From Bradyrhizobium diversitatis (lineage in GTDB: Bacteria > Pseudomonadota > Alphaproteobacteria > Rhizobiales > Xanthobacteraceae): 36,816 nucleotides of DNA. This document shows, one piece after another, positions 25,103-33,605 of the stretch. The notes under the pieces are model-generated. The model saw only the letters and a program-made list of their open reading frames with translations, was not told where the DNA came from and searched no databases. The position numbers and the translations under genes are program-made. The stretch covers positions 1-36,816 of the forward strand of contig NZ_JACEGD010000054.1 in the NCBI RefSeq assembly GCF_016031635.1. Reading direction: 5' to 3'. Each line of letters starts with the position of its first letter. The first letter of the stretch is position 1.

Positions 25103-25248
25103 GGCCGCCACTCCTGTGCAAAGCCCGGAGGCACAATTCAAGATAGCACGAACCGGACCGGGACGACAGCCAGCAGAACACTCCTCATCGGCAGCAACAT
25201 TGACGCAAATCAAGATCGAATGCGGCGAATGCGTCTGTGCTGCAATGA

Positions 25249-26145
25249 TCAGGCGCGCTCGGCTGCGTTGCGAATGTCGAGCACGGCCTGGGCCCATTCG
25301 GCGGGCCGCTCCTGCGGCAAATTGTGGCCTGCATCCTTGAAGACGCGCCGCTCGAAGAATCCCTCGAACTTGCGCGCGTGGTGGGCCGTGCCCGGATTGA
25401 CGCCGTCGCTATCGCCATCGATTGCAATCGTCGGGACGCGGATCGGCGGCTGCGCGGCGAGCTTCGCCTCGATCGCGGCATAGGCGGGGTCGCCCGCCAC
25501 CAGCGCATAGCGATGGCGGTAGGAGTGGATCACGACATCGACGAACTCAGGATTGTCGAAGGACACAGCGCTCGTCTCGAACGTCGCGTCGTCGAACGCC
25601 CATTTCGGCGACCACATCGTCCAGAGCTGGCGGGCAAAGCCGCGGCGGTTGCGCTCCAGCGCGCGGCGGCCGCGCTCGTTGTGGAAGAGATATTGATACC
25701 AGAGTGCCGCCTCCTCCGGCGGCGAGGCCGGCTCCATGGCGCGGGCGATGTTCTGGATGTTGTAGGAATTACCGGAGACGAGCCCGATCACGCGCCCCGG
25801 ATGGAGCGCCGAGACCACGCAGGCCGCACGCCCGCCCCAATCATAGCCGCCGACGACGGCGCGCTCGATGCCGAGCGCATCCATGAAGGCGAGGAGATCG
25901 GCGCCAAGCGCCGCCTGCTCGCCGGAGCGCAGCGTCTCCGGGAATCGAAACCGCGTCGGGCCATAGCCGCGCAGCCAGGGCACCAGCACCCGTGCGCCGG
26001 CTCGTGCAATGATCGGCGCGGTCTCGGCGTAGGCGTTCACGTCATAGGGAAAGCCATGACCCATGATGCAGGGCCAGCCCTCCGGCACGCCGTATTCGCG
26101 GTAGGCGATGTCGAGGACGTCAGTGGCGATGTTTTTCTGTTGCAT
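25249..26145 (-). CDS. Alpha/beta hydrolase, epoxide-hydrolase-like
   Basis: This 298-residue alpha/beta hydrolase has an oxyanion motif HGFPYD (30-35) and a nucleophile elbow GYDWGG with aspartate 102 in the place of the usual serine. This is the arrangement of epoxide hydrolases and haloalkane dehalogenases. The catalytic histidine is His274 in DAGHNLPQE, and an acidic partner is probably in AIDGDSDGVNP. Cap-domain tyrosines are present, for example WYQYLFH. Epoxide hydrolase is more likely than dehalogenase, but the substrate is not deducible. It follows the HD-domain gene by 36 bases on the same strand, probably one operon. Confidence 0.9.
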   Translation of the reverse strand: MQQKNIATDVLDIAYREYGVPEGWPCIMGHGFPYDVNAYAETAPIIARAGARVLVPWLRGYGPTRFRFPETLRSGEQAALGADLLAFMDALGIERAVVGGYDWGGRAACVVSALHPGRVIGLVSGNSYNIQNIARAMEPASPPEEAALWYQYLFHNERGRRALERNRRGFARQLWTMWSPKWAFDDATFETSAVSFDNPEFVDVVIHSYRHRYALVAGDPAYAAIEAKLAAQPPIRVPTIAIDGDSDGVNPGTAHHARKFEGFFERRVFKDAGHNLPQERPAEWAQAVLDIRNAAERA

Positions 26146-26181
26146 GCGTGTCTCGCGGAGTGACCGCGATCGTAACCCGGC

Positions 26182-27009
26182 CTATCTCTGCGGACCGGAC
26201 AGCGAGATGTCGCGTTCGGCGCGGAACACGTTGCTGTAGAGGTTGGCGATCCATTGCCGGCCGATCTCGGTCTTGTTGAGATAGCCGATTTCGGTCTGGA
26301 TGTGCGGTGCGACGCTGTTCCAATAGAATTGCGGGTAGCGATTCACGATGTCGGCAGGCGAATCGTAGCCGAGCTGACGGTTGATGCCGACCTCCTCGAA
26401 CTCGTAATACAGCGCGTTGGCCTTGCGCAGATAGTTGGGATCGCCGAGCTGGCCGATGAAGTCGGCCGCACGCAGGATCGAGGCTTCGTGGTCATATTCC
26501 TGGCCTTCACGGGCGGGAAAGCGCGTCCCTTCGATGGCGCGCGCAATGCGCTCCGGGTCGAGACCGCGGATCGGAGGCAGCCGCCGCAGCACGAACAGTT
26601 TCGAGCGATCGACGTGATACATCATCAGACTGGCATCCGATGCACCGCGCGGCAGCGACACCTTGGTCCCGGCCTCGTCGATGATGAAACCGTCTTCGTC
26701 ATCCTCCGGGAACAGGCCGCGGACATAGCCGATGTCGTGCGCCAGGCAGGCGATCAGGATGTGGAGGTAGTCCTCCGCCGCAAGATGCGCATGGAGATTG
26801 CGTCCCGAGAGGATCGCCTGAGCGGCCAAAGTCACGAGCATGGTATGCTCGATGTTGTGGTAGAGCGCGTCGCTGTTGCCGATACACTCCATCGCGGTGC
26901 GCGTCGATCCCTCCAGCACCCGGGCGGAAGGTTCGTCGTACCGGCGACGCATGAACCGACCCAGCATCTTCTCCAGGGTTTCGGCAGCCAGTCTCGGTAA
27001 CGTCATCAT
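26182..27009 (-). CDS. HD-domain metal-dependent phosphohydrolase
   Basis: The 275-residue protein has the HD-superfamily metal ligands: YHNIEH (50-55), CLAHDIGY with His91-Asp92, and a distal aspartate in ILRAADFIGQLGD. Such folds hydrolyse phosphomonoesters or cyclic nucleotides. The H-x-x-x-H ... HD spacing resembles cyclic-nucleotide phosphodiesterase-like HD proteins, but no substrate-specific motif is recognised. The ATG at 27009 is preferred, with gagg about 8 bases upstream; a second ATG directly follows at 27006. It is upstream of the epoxide-hydrolase-like gene and probably co-transcribed. Confidence 0.82.
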   Translation of the reverse strand: MMTLPRLAAETLEKMLGRFMRRRYDEPSARVLEGSTRTAMECIGNSDALYHNIEHTMLVTLAAQAILSGRNLHAHLAAEDYLHILIACLAHDIGYVRGLFPEDDEDGFIIDEAGTKVSLPRGASDASLMMYHVDRSKLFVLRRLPPIRGLDPERIARAIEGTRFPAREGQEYDHEASILRAADFIGQLGDPNYLRKANALYYEFEEVGINRQLGYDSPADIVNRYPQFYWNSVAPHIQTEIGYLNKTEIGRQWIANLYSNVFRAERDISLSGPQR

Positions 27010-27234
27010 GGATGCAGCCTCGTCCGCCGCTGGTGTCCCATGCTCTCTCCCGACGTCATTCTTCTCCTCGACGCAGCGGGGAGCATAGCCCATCTTCGGC
27101 CGGGTCACCAAACTCCGAAGCAAAAATACGTAAATATCTTGCCGTCCCGCCGCGCAACATCACGGTTGACGCCACAGTATACCGCAACCAAAGGTGCCGG
27201 AGGGCCGGGGTCGACTCCAGGCCCGACTGCCGCA

Positions 27235-28134
27235 TCAGGGCGCGGCCAGCATGGCAGCACCTTCGGCCGAGCGCGAAAGACTTCTGGCCAGATAGAACAG
27301 TTCGACCAGCTTGCCGCGCTTGCCGGCCAGCGAGAAGATGTATTCGGGCGACTCTGTCTCGATTTCCGCGATCGCCACCTTCGCGATCCGGTCGATGCGG
27401 CTCGAGCCGTGCTCCCAGACAAAACCGACACCAAGCCGATTGGCAACCGCCTCCAGCATCCCCTCGCGTGTGTTGACGATGATCGCGGGAGTGGCGCGCA
27501 GGTTGACGGCGCGAAGGGCCCTGTCGACGGCGCGCTGGGTCGCGGAATCCCGGGTCCGAAAGACCAGCGGATATTGCACGAGGCCGGCGATGGACACGCG
27601 CGATTCACGACTGAGCTCGTGAACGGGATGACAGATCGCCACGACGCGCTGCTGCACGCAGGGCTCGCGCCGGAAGCGGTTGTCCTGCGGCACCTCCGGC
27701 AAGACGGCAACGTCGACGCGCTGGTCGACCACGGCGGCCATGATCGCCGACCAGCTGCCGATCTCGATGTTGATCTGGATCTTCGGATACAGATTACGGA
27801 ACGCCGCGATCAGCGCCATGCCCGGCATGGCGTTGCCAAGCCCGATGCGAAGCTCACCTCCCGTGAGCTCATCGCGCTGCTGCAGGATGGCCAGTGCGTC
27901 CGCCTCGATCGCCTGCATGCGGCTCGTCGCTGCGTAGAGCCGGCGGCACAGCGGCGTCGCGATCAGAGTCTGGCCGTGCCGGTCGAACAGCGCCACCGCG
28001 AACTCGGCCTCCAGATCGCGCACGAGCTGGGCAACGGCCGGCTGCGACACCCCAAGCCGCCTTGCTGCGGCGGCAAAGCTGCCGGTCTCGAACACCGCAT
28101 TGACCGCCCGGACACGCGAGGACGTCAACGCCAC
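27235..28134 (-). CDS. LysR-family transcriptional regulator
   Basis: The protein has an N-terminal winged helix-turn-helix (RVRAVNAVFETGSFAAAARR followed by LGVSQPAVAQLVRDLE) and a C-terminal periplasmic-binding-protein-like effector domain starting near GGELRIGLGNAMPG. The GTG at 28134 (about 299 residues) is chosen because it puts the HTH at the usual distance from the start; an upstream TTG at 28182 adds 16 residues without family support. It is divergent from an ABC importer, the usual arrangement for a LysR regulator of the adjacent operon. A candidate site lies at 28196-28221. The inducer may be the imported ligand or a product of the phosphoesterase. Confidence 0.93.
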   Translation of the reverse strand: MALTSSRVRAVNAVFETGSFAAAARRLGVSQPAVAQLVRDLEAEFAVALFDRHGQTLIATPLCRRLYAATSRMQAIEADALAILQQRDELTGGELRIGLGNAMPGMALIAAFRNLYPKIQINIEIGSWSAIMAAVVDQRVDVAVLPEVPQDNRFRREPCVQQRVVAICHPVHELSRESRVSIAGLVQYPLVFRTRDSATQRAVDRALRAVNLRATPAIIVNTREGMLEAVANRLGVGFVWEHGSSRIDRIAKVAIAEIETESPEYIFSLAGKRGKLVELFYLARSLSRSAEGAAMLAAP

Positions 28135-28195
28135 GACAACAACCCCAAGTCGACCCTCCGTCTGCCGAACCGGCAAAGGCAAAACCTGGGATGAC

Positions 28196-28221
28196 CATAA
28201 GGACGGCCATTGACCGTTATG
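28196..28221. promoter_or_regulatory. Candidate LysR operator in divergent intergenic region
   Basis: The inverted repeat cataa (28196-28200) and ttatg (28217-28221) is separated by 16 bases, giving an A/T-flanked dyad typical of LysR recognition sites. It lies between the LysR start (28134) and the ABC ATPase start (28286), 62 and 65 bases from each. Match to a specific regulator cannot be judged from one site. Confidence 0.45.
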
Positions 28222-28285
28222 TGAATGTCAGATGCGCTCCCTACTCCTCATGCGCCGCAACAACGCCAGCAGGGGACCAGCGCGC

Positions 28286-29437
28286 ATGGCGCAGATCGAG
28301 CTTTCCGCAATCCGCAAGTCCTTCGACGGCACGGACGTCCTGAAGGGCATTGATTTCCGAATTGAGGACGGCGAGTTCATCTCGCTGGTCGGTCCTTCCG
28401 GCTGCGGCAAATCGACCCTGCTCCGCATCATTGCCGGCCTCGAGCCGCAGAATTCCGGCCAGGTCCACATCGACGGGCGCCCCGTGGACGCCATTCGCCC
28501 GAGCGCGCGCAACCTCGCGATGGTCTTCCAATCCTACGCGCTCTATCCGCATCTGAGTACCTTCGACAACATTGCTGTGCCGCTCAGGATGCGGCGCCTC
28601 TCGGCGATCGAACGGCTGCCGCTGCTGGGCAAGCTGCTGCCGGGCCGGCGCGCCAAGGAACGGCACATCCGGGCCGACGTCGAAGGGATCGCCGAGCAGC
28701 TCGACATATCTCCATTACTGCGGCGCAAGCCCGGGCAGTTGTCCGGCGGTCAGCGGCAGCGCGTCGCGGTCGGACGCGCCATGGTGCGCGAGCCGCTGGC
28801 CTTTCTGTTCGATGAGCCGCTCTCCAATCTCGACGCAAAGCTGCGTGTCCATATGCGCGCAGAACTCGCCGAGCTGCATCGCCGCCTCAAGGCGACGTTC
28901 GTCTACGTCACGCACGACCAGGCCGAGGCGATGACGATGTCGAGCCGGATCGCCGTCATGATGGGCGGTGAATTGATTCAGGCCGGGACGCCTGCGGAGA
29001 TCTACAACGACCCCCGCGACATCCGTGTCGCCGAATTCATCGGCAGCCCCAAGATCAACGTCCTGCCCGGCCGGATTCGCAAGGACGGCGGCCTCGACGT
29101 GCTCGGGACCGCCGTGAAGCTTTCATGCCAAGCGGCGGCTGGCGAATGCCGCGTCGGCGTCCGCCCGGAGCGGATCGACCTCGGCGCGGGGCCGTTCTCC
29201 GGAACCGTGGTCCATCTGGAGAATCTCGGTGCGGAAGCTTTCGTGCACCTTGCGATCGAAGGCGCCGGATTGCGCCTGATCGCACGGCTCGCGGACGTCA
29301 GACAATTGCCTGCGATGGCCAGCTCAATCACCTTCGGTTTCGCGCCCGACGCGGTGCGGATTTTCGATCCGGCCGGGAAACGGATCGAGATCAGACTGGA
29401 GCAGCCCGAGCGCGTCCGTGAGCCCGCCCATGTCTGA
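28286..29437 (+). CDS. ABC transporter ATP-binding protein, UgpC/MsmK type
   Basis: The 383-residue ATPase has Walker A GPSGCGKST (36-44), Q-loop VFQSYALYPH (80-89), signature LSGGQRQRVAVGRA (152-165), Walker B LAFLFDEPLSNLD (171-183) and H-loop VTHDQAEA (His210). A C-terminal MOP/TOBE region follows (about 240-360, NVLPGRI, GVRPERIDLG). The TOBE tail is characteristic of carbohydrate and glycerol-phosphate importers and often regulatory. The ATG at 28286 is chosen because aggggac lies about 10 bases upstream and the family begins MAQIELSAIRK. Between Q-loop and signature there is an insertion of roughly fifteen residues (around ERLPLLGKLLPGRRAK, 109-124). It is the first gene of a five-gene unit. 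Confidence 0.94.
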   Translation: MAQIELSAIRKSFDGTDVLKGIDFRIEDGEFISLVGPSGCGKSTLLRIIAGLEPQNSGQVHIDGRPVDAIRPSARNLAMVFQSYALYPHLSTFDNIAVPLRMRRLSAIERLPLLGKLLPGRRAKERHIRADVEGIAEQLDISPLLRRKPGQLSGGQRQRVAVGRAMVREPLAFLFDEPLSNLDAKLRVHMRAELAELHRRLKATFVYVTHDQAEAMTMSSRIAVMMGGELIQAGTPAEIYNDPRDIRVAEFIGSPKINVLPGRIRKDGGLDVLGTAVKLSCQAAAGECRVGVRPERIDLGAGPFSGTVVHLENLGAEAFVHLAIEGAGLRLIARLADVRQLPAMASSITFGFAPDAVRIFDPAGKRIEIRLEQPERVREPAHV

Positions 29438-30377
29438 CGGCTCCATGACCATTGGCGCGGCCATCGCTCCGGCAGGCGCGACGAAGCGCACGGTGCAGGC
29501 CCATGGCAGCCGGCGGACATACTCCGCTTACGCCCTGGTGACGCCGGCAGCAGTGCTGATGCTGATCATGCTGCTTGGTCCGCTCGCCGGCGTGATCGCC
29601 CTCTCCTTCACCGACTATCAGCTCGGCGCGCCGCATTTCTCCTGGATCGGCCTTTCCAATTACCAGGACCTGTTCGCCGACAAGGTGTTCTGGACCGCGC
29701 TGCGCAACACGCTGGCTTACGTCGTGATCGTGGTGCCCGGCGCCGTGATCGCAGGCCTTGCCATCGCGCTCCTGATCCAGAGCGGCACCAGCCTGCGCAG
29801 CCTCTACCGGACGATCTATTTCCTGCCCGTCATGGCGACCCTGATCGCGATGGCGGTGGTGTGGGAGTTCATGCTGCACCCGCAATTCGGCCTGGTGAAC
29901 GGGATGCTGCGCGGCGCGGGTCTGCCGGCCTTTTCCTGGCTGCAGGACCGCAGCACCGCCCTCTATGCTCTGTGCGCCATCGGCATCTGGCAGGCGGTCG
30001 GCTTCAACATGGTGCTGTTCCTCGCCGGCCTCGTCTCGATCCCGAAGCAGCTGTACGAGGCGGCCGAGATCGACGGCGCCTCGAGCGGCTGGGCCCGCTT
30101 CCGTCTCGTGACCTGGCCGATGCTGGGGCCGGTCACGACCTTCGTCGTCGTGATCTCCGGCATCCGCTCGTTCCAGGTGTTCGACACCGTGCACGTATTG
30201 ACCAAGGGCGGCCCGTCGAAATCCACCGAGGTGCTGATCCACACCATGTACACGGAAGGCTTCGAGTTCTTCCGCTCGGGCTATGCCGCGGCGATCACCG
30301 TCGTCTTCCTGGTCTTCGTTCTCCTGCTCACTTTGATCAAATCGAGGCTCGCCGATCGCGGCGTGCACTACACATGA
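29430..30377 (+). CDS. ABC transporter permease, UgpA/MalF-like
   Basis: The 315-residue permease has six predicted helices and a cytoplasmic EAA loop reading YEAAEIDGASSGWARFRLVT, the coupling-helix contact for the ATPase. The first helix is near 34-55 (YALVTPAAVLMLIMLLG). The ATG at 29430 overlaps the ATPase stop by 8 bases, and its own stop overlaps the next permease as ATGA, so the membrane subunits are translationally coupled. The N-terminal cytoplasmic 30 residues are slightly longer than in UgpA. It forms a heterodimer with the following gene product. Confidence 0.94.
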   Translation: MSDGSMTIGAAIAPAGATKRTVQAHGSRRTYSAYALVTPAAVLMLIMLLGPLAGVIALSFTDYQLGAPHFSWIGLSNYQDLFADKVFWTALRNTLAYVVIVVPGAVIAGLAIALLIQSGTSLRSLYRTIYFLPVMATLIAMAVVWEFMLHPQFGLVNGMLRGAGLPAFSWLQDRSTALYALCAIGIWQAVGFNMVLFLAGLVSIPKQLYEAAEIDGASSGWARFRLVTWPMLGPVTTFVVVISGIRSFQVFDTVHVLTKGGPSKSTEVLIHTMYTEGFEFFRSGYAAAITVVFLVFVLLLTLIKSRLADRGVHYT

Positions 30378-31210
30378 GCAACGCGCATCCTATCCCGTTC
30401 CGGGCGATCCTCCGCCACGTGCTGCTGATCGCGGGCGCCGCGCTCATGCTGGCGCCCTTCATCTGGATGATCTCGACCGCGTCCAAGCCGCAGACCGAGA
30501 TCTTCTCCAGCGAGCTGCACCTGATCCCGCACCAGTTCGCGCTGGCGGAGAACCTGCGCGACGCCTTCGCCAGGGCCAATCTCCTGCGCTTCCTGCTCAA
30601 CGGCGTCATCGTCACGGTCTCGATCTTCGTGCTGCAGGTCATGGTGGCGCTGCCGGCGGCCTACGCGCTGGCAAAGCTTCGCTTCCGCGGCCGCGAGGCG
30701 CTGTTCGCGCTCGTGCTGTTCGGGATCCTCATCCCGCCGCAGGCGACCGCGATCCCCGTCTTCCTGATGCTGCACAAGGCCGGTCTGCTCGACAGCTATG
30801 CCGCGCTCGTCCTGCCGTTCACGATTTCGGTCTTCGGCATCTTCCTGATGCGCCAGTTCTTCAAGACGGTGCCCGACGATCTCGTCGATGCCGCGCGCAT
30901 GGACGGCATCTCCGAGTTCGGCATCGTCTGGCGGGTGATGCTGCCGGCCGCGATTCCCGCAGTGACCGCCTTCGGCATCTTCTCCGTGGTCGCGCATTGG
31001 AACGACTATTTCTGGCCGCTGATCGTGCTCAACAGCGAGCAACTGCGTACGCCGCCGCTCGCGGTCGCGCATTTCCGCAACAACGAGGCCGGCACCAGCT
31101 ACGGCCCGCTGATGGCCGCGGCGATGGTGATCATCGCGCCGCTCGTCATCGCCTTTCTCTTTGCCCAGCGCCGTTTCATCGAGGGCATCACCCTCACCGG
31201 CATCAAGTAA
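30374..31210 (+). CDS. ABC transporter permease, UgpE/MalG-like
   Basis: The 278-residue permease has six helices. The EAA loop is VDAARMDGISEFGIVWRVML, followed by the conserved LPAAIPAVTAFGIF helix. The start ATG at 30374 lies in the ATGA overlap with the preceding permease stop; a longer frame from 29861 is only the shadow of the upstream gene. The C-terminus RRFIEGITLTGIK is the typical MalG-type ending that contacts the ATPase. The binding-protein gene follows after 28 bases. Confidence 0.95.
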   Translation: MSNAHPIPFRAILRHVLLIAGAALMLAPFIWMISTASKPQTEIFSSELHLIPHQFALAENLRDAFARANLLRFLLNGVIVTVSIFVLQVMVALPAAYALAKLRFRGREALFALVLFGILIPPQATAIPVFLMLHKAGLLDSYAALVLPFTISVFGIFLMRQFFKTVPDDLVDAARMDGISEFGIVWRVMLPAAIPAVTAFGIFSVVAHWNDYFWPLIVLNSEQLRTPPLAVAHFRNNEAGTSYGPLMAAAMVIIAPLVIAFLFAQRRFIEGITLTGIK

Positions 31211-31238
31211 CCGCGTCACCTCAAACAGGAGTCTATCC

Positions 31239-32519
31239 ATGCTGAAGTCCATCATCGCCGCGGCGGCTTTGTCGCTCGTGGCCGGATCTGCGCTCGCGCA
31301 GACAAAGACCGAGATCGTGATGCAGTATCCCTATCCGGAGCTGTTCACCGAGACGCACAAGCGCATCGCCGAGGAGTTCGCCAAGGTGCACCCGGAGATC
31401 AAGGTCACCATGCGCGCGCCTTACGAATCCTACGAGGACGCCACCCAGAAGGTGCTGCGCGAAGCCGTCACCAACCAGATGCCCGACGTGTCCTTCCAGG
31501 GCCTGAACCGCATCCGCGTCCTGGTCGACAAGAACATCCCGGCCGAGCTCGGCGGCTACATCGCGGCCGAGAAGGATTTCGACAAGCAGGGCTTCCACCA
31601 GGCGATGTACGACATCGGCACCGCCGGCGGCAAGGTCTACGCCCTGCCCTTCGCGATCTCCCTGCCGATCGTCTACGTCAATCTCGACCTGGTGAAGCAG
31701 GCCGGCGGCGACGTGAACAATTTGCCGAAGACCTGGGACGAGCTGATCGCGCTCGCCAGGAAGGTCAAGGCGCTCGGCAACGACACCAACGGCGTCACCT
31801 ATGCCTGGGACATCACCGGCAACTGGCTGTGGCAGGCGCCGGTGTTCGCGCGCGGCGGCACCATGCTCAATGCCGACGAGACCAAGGTCGCGTTCGACGG
31901 GGCGGAAGGCAAGTTCGCCATCAACACGATTGCGCGGCTCGTCAACGAGGGCGGCATGCCCAACCTCGACCAGCCGTCGATGCGCGCGGCGTTCGCGGCC
32001 GGCAAGACCGGCTTTCACATCACCTCGACCTCCGACCTCAACAAGGTCACGCAGATGACCGGCGGCAAGTTCGCGCTGAAGACGATCCCGTTCCCGGACG
32101 TCGTCGCTCGGAACGGCAGGCTGCCGGCCGGCGGCAATGTCGTGCTGATCCTCGCCAAGGACAAGGCCAAGCGCGACGCCGCCTGGGAAGCGGTGAAGTT
32201 CTGGACCGGCCCCAAGGGCGCCGCGATCATGGCGGAGACCACCGGCTACATGCCGCCGAACAAGGTCGCCAACGAGGTCTATCTGAAGGACTTCTACGTC
32301 AAGAACCCCAACAACTACACCGCCGTCAGCCAGCTCGCGCTGCTCACCAAATGGTACGCCTTCCCCGGCGACAACGGCCTGAAGATCACCGACGTGATCA
32401 AGGATCATCTCAACGCGATCATCTCCGGCGCCCGCGCCAGGGAGCCCGAGGCCGTCCTCGCCGACATGACCGCGGACGTGCAGAAGCTGCTGCCGAAGAC
32501 CACCGGCGCGGCGCGCTGA
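31239..32519 (+). CDS. ABC transporter extracellular solute-binding protein (family 1)
   Basis: The 426-residue protein has a signal peptide (MLKSIIAAAALSLVAGSALA, cleavage ALA-QT) and a family 1 binding-protein fold. Marks are IVMQYPYPELFTETHKRIAEEF, FQGLNRIRVLVDK, the hinge region YALPFAISLPIVYVN, and AAWEAVKFWTGPKGAAIMAE near the C-terminus. The family binds sugars, glycerol-3-phosphate, glycerophosphodiesters or related polyols. The ATG at 31239 is chosen for the aggag 8 bases upstream. Placement after the permeases rather than first is a variant order. A phosphoesterase gene follows, suggesting a phosphate-containing ligand. Confidence 0.95.
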   Translation: MLKSIIAAAALSLVAGSALAQTKTEIVMQYPYPELFTETHKRIAEEFAKVHPEIKVTMRAPYESYEDATQKVLREAVTNQMPDVSFQGLNRIRVLVDKNIPAELGGYIAAEKDFDKQGFHQAMYDIGTAGGKVYALPFAISLPIVYVNLDLVKQAGGDVNNLPKTWDELIALARKVKALGNDTNGVTYAWDITGNWLWQAPVFARGGTMLNADETKVAFDGAEGKFAINTIARLVNEGGMPNLDQPSMRAAFAAGKTGFHITSTSDLNKVTQMTGGKFALKTIPFPDVVARNGRLPAGGNVVLILAKDKAKRDAAWEAVKFWTGPKGAAIMAETTGYMPPNKVANEVYLKDFYVKNPNNYTAVSQLALLTKWYAFPGDNGLKITDVIKDHLNAIISGARAREPEAVLADMTADVQKLLPKTTGAAR

Positions 32520-32587
32520 GGGTCCTGACATCCGCCGGCGCGGGACGCCATCAGCGCCCCGTGCCGCACCAATGACTGGAGATGGCG

Positions 32588-33412
32588 ATGAAACTGCTTC
32601 ATCTGAGCGACATTCACCTCACGACGCCCGGCTCCACCATCGGCGGCCGCGATCCGCGGGCCAATTTCGAGCGGGCGCTCGCGCATGCGCTAACCGATCA
32701 TCACGACGCCGAACTGATGGTGATCACCGGCGACCTCTCGGATTGGGGCGACCTTGCCGACTATCAATGGCTCAAGCAGCGCATCGACGAATATCCGCTG
32801 CCGATCCGGCTGTGCATCGGCAATCACGACCGGCGCGCCGCGTTCCTGAGCGTGTTCCCCGACCTCGCCGACGACAACGCCTTCGTCCAGGGCATCCAGG
32901 ATACCGCCGCCGGCCGCTGCCTGTTTCTCGACACCGCCCATCCGGAAACGCACGCCGGCCGCTATTGCGAGGATCGTCTTGGCTGGCTCGAGGCACGGCT
33001 GGCCGAGCATGACGGGCCATTCCTGCTCTTCATGCACCATAATCCCATGCCGGTGCATCTCGTCCCGTTCGACCAGATCCGCCTGCTCGACGAAGCTCCA
33101 TTCCGCCATGTCGTCAGCCGCCATCGGGCGAAGATCCGCCACGTCTTCTTCGGCCATTGTCACTTGCCTCTTGCCGGCTCGATTGCCGGCGTCCCGGTCT
33201 CATCGCTGCGCGGCACCAACCATGCGAGCTTTCCGCTGTTCTCCGAGACAGCGCTGCTGAGCGCGTCCGACCTGCCGCAATCCTACGGCGTCGCGTTTTT
33301 CGGCGAGGATTACGTGACCGTGCACATGGTGGAATACGGTTACGACGGTCCGATCCGCACCCAAGGTTCGCCCGACTACAAGGCCTGGGATCGCGCGACC
33401 ATGGTCCGGTGA
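32588..33412 (+). CDS. Class III metallophosphoesterase (phosphodiesterase), CpdA/GpdQ-like
   Basis: The 274-residue calcineurin-like phosphoesterase has the complete dimetal ligand set: LSDIHL (Asp8, His10), GDLSD (Asp49), GNHDR (Asn79, His80), MHHNP (His150) and GHCHLP (His190, His192). This DxH-GD-GNHD-H-GHxH pattern occurs in CpdA cAMP phosphodiesterases and GpdQ glycerophosphodiesterases. No signal peptide is present, so it acts in the cytoplasm. The ATG at 32588 is chosen over 32582 because GGAG at 32578-32581 is 6 bases from it but directly abuts the other. Position at the end of the importer operon supports hydrolysis of an imported phosphodiester. Confidence 0.9.
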   Translation: MKLLHLSDIHLTTPGSTIGGRDPRANFERALAHALTDHHDAELMVITGDLSDWGDLADYQWLKQRIDEYPLPIRLCIGNHDRRAAFLSVFPDLADDNAFVQGIQDTAAGRCLFLDTAHPETHAGRYCEDRLGWLEARLAEHDGPFLLFMHHNPMPVHLVPFDQIRLLDEAPFRHVVSRHRAKIRHVFFGHCHLPLAGSIAGVPVSSLRGTNHASFPLFSETALLSASDLPQSYGVAFFGEDYVTVHMVEYGYDGPIRTQGSPDYKAWDRATMVR

Positions 33413-33605
33413 CGGGCGAGCGCCGACCGTTTCCAGGGCGTATGCTGACAGACGCTGCACTTCTTGGAGAGTCCGCTCCACCTCTATAGCGGCGCGTTGG
33501 CGTCCCTCACACTAGGTCGGAGATGGGCCAATTCCAACCAGACTTGGCTTACCGATCCAAGCCGCTATCTGGCGCATCGAATACCATGGGTATTTCACCG
33601 CTAGG

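Noticed and set aside
31233..32531. Minus-strand frame of 432 codons opposite the binding protein
   Set aside because: It lies opposite a gene with a clear signal peptide and ribosome binding site and has no domain.
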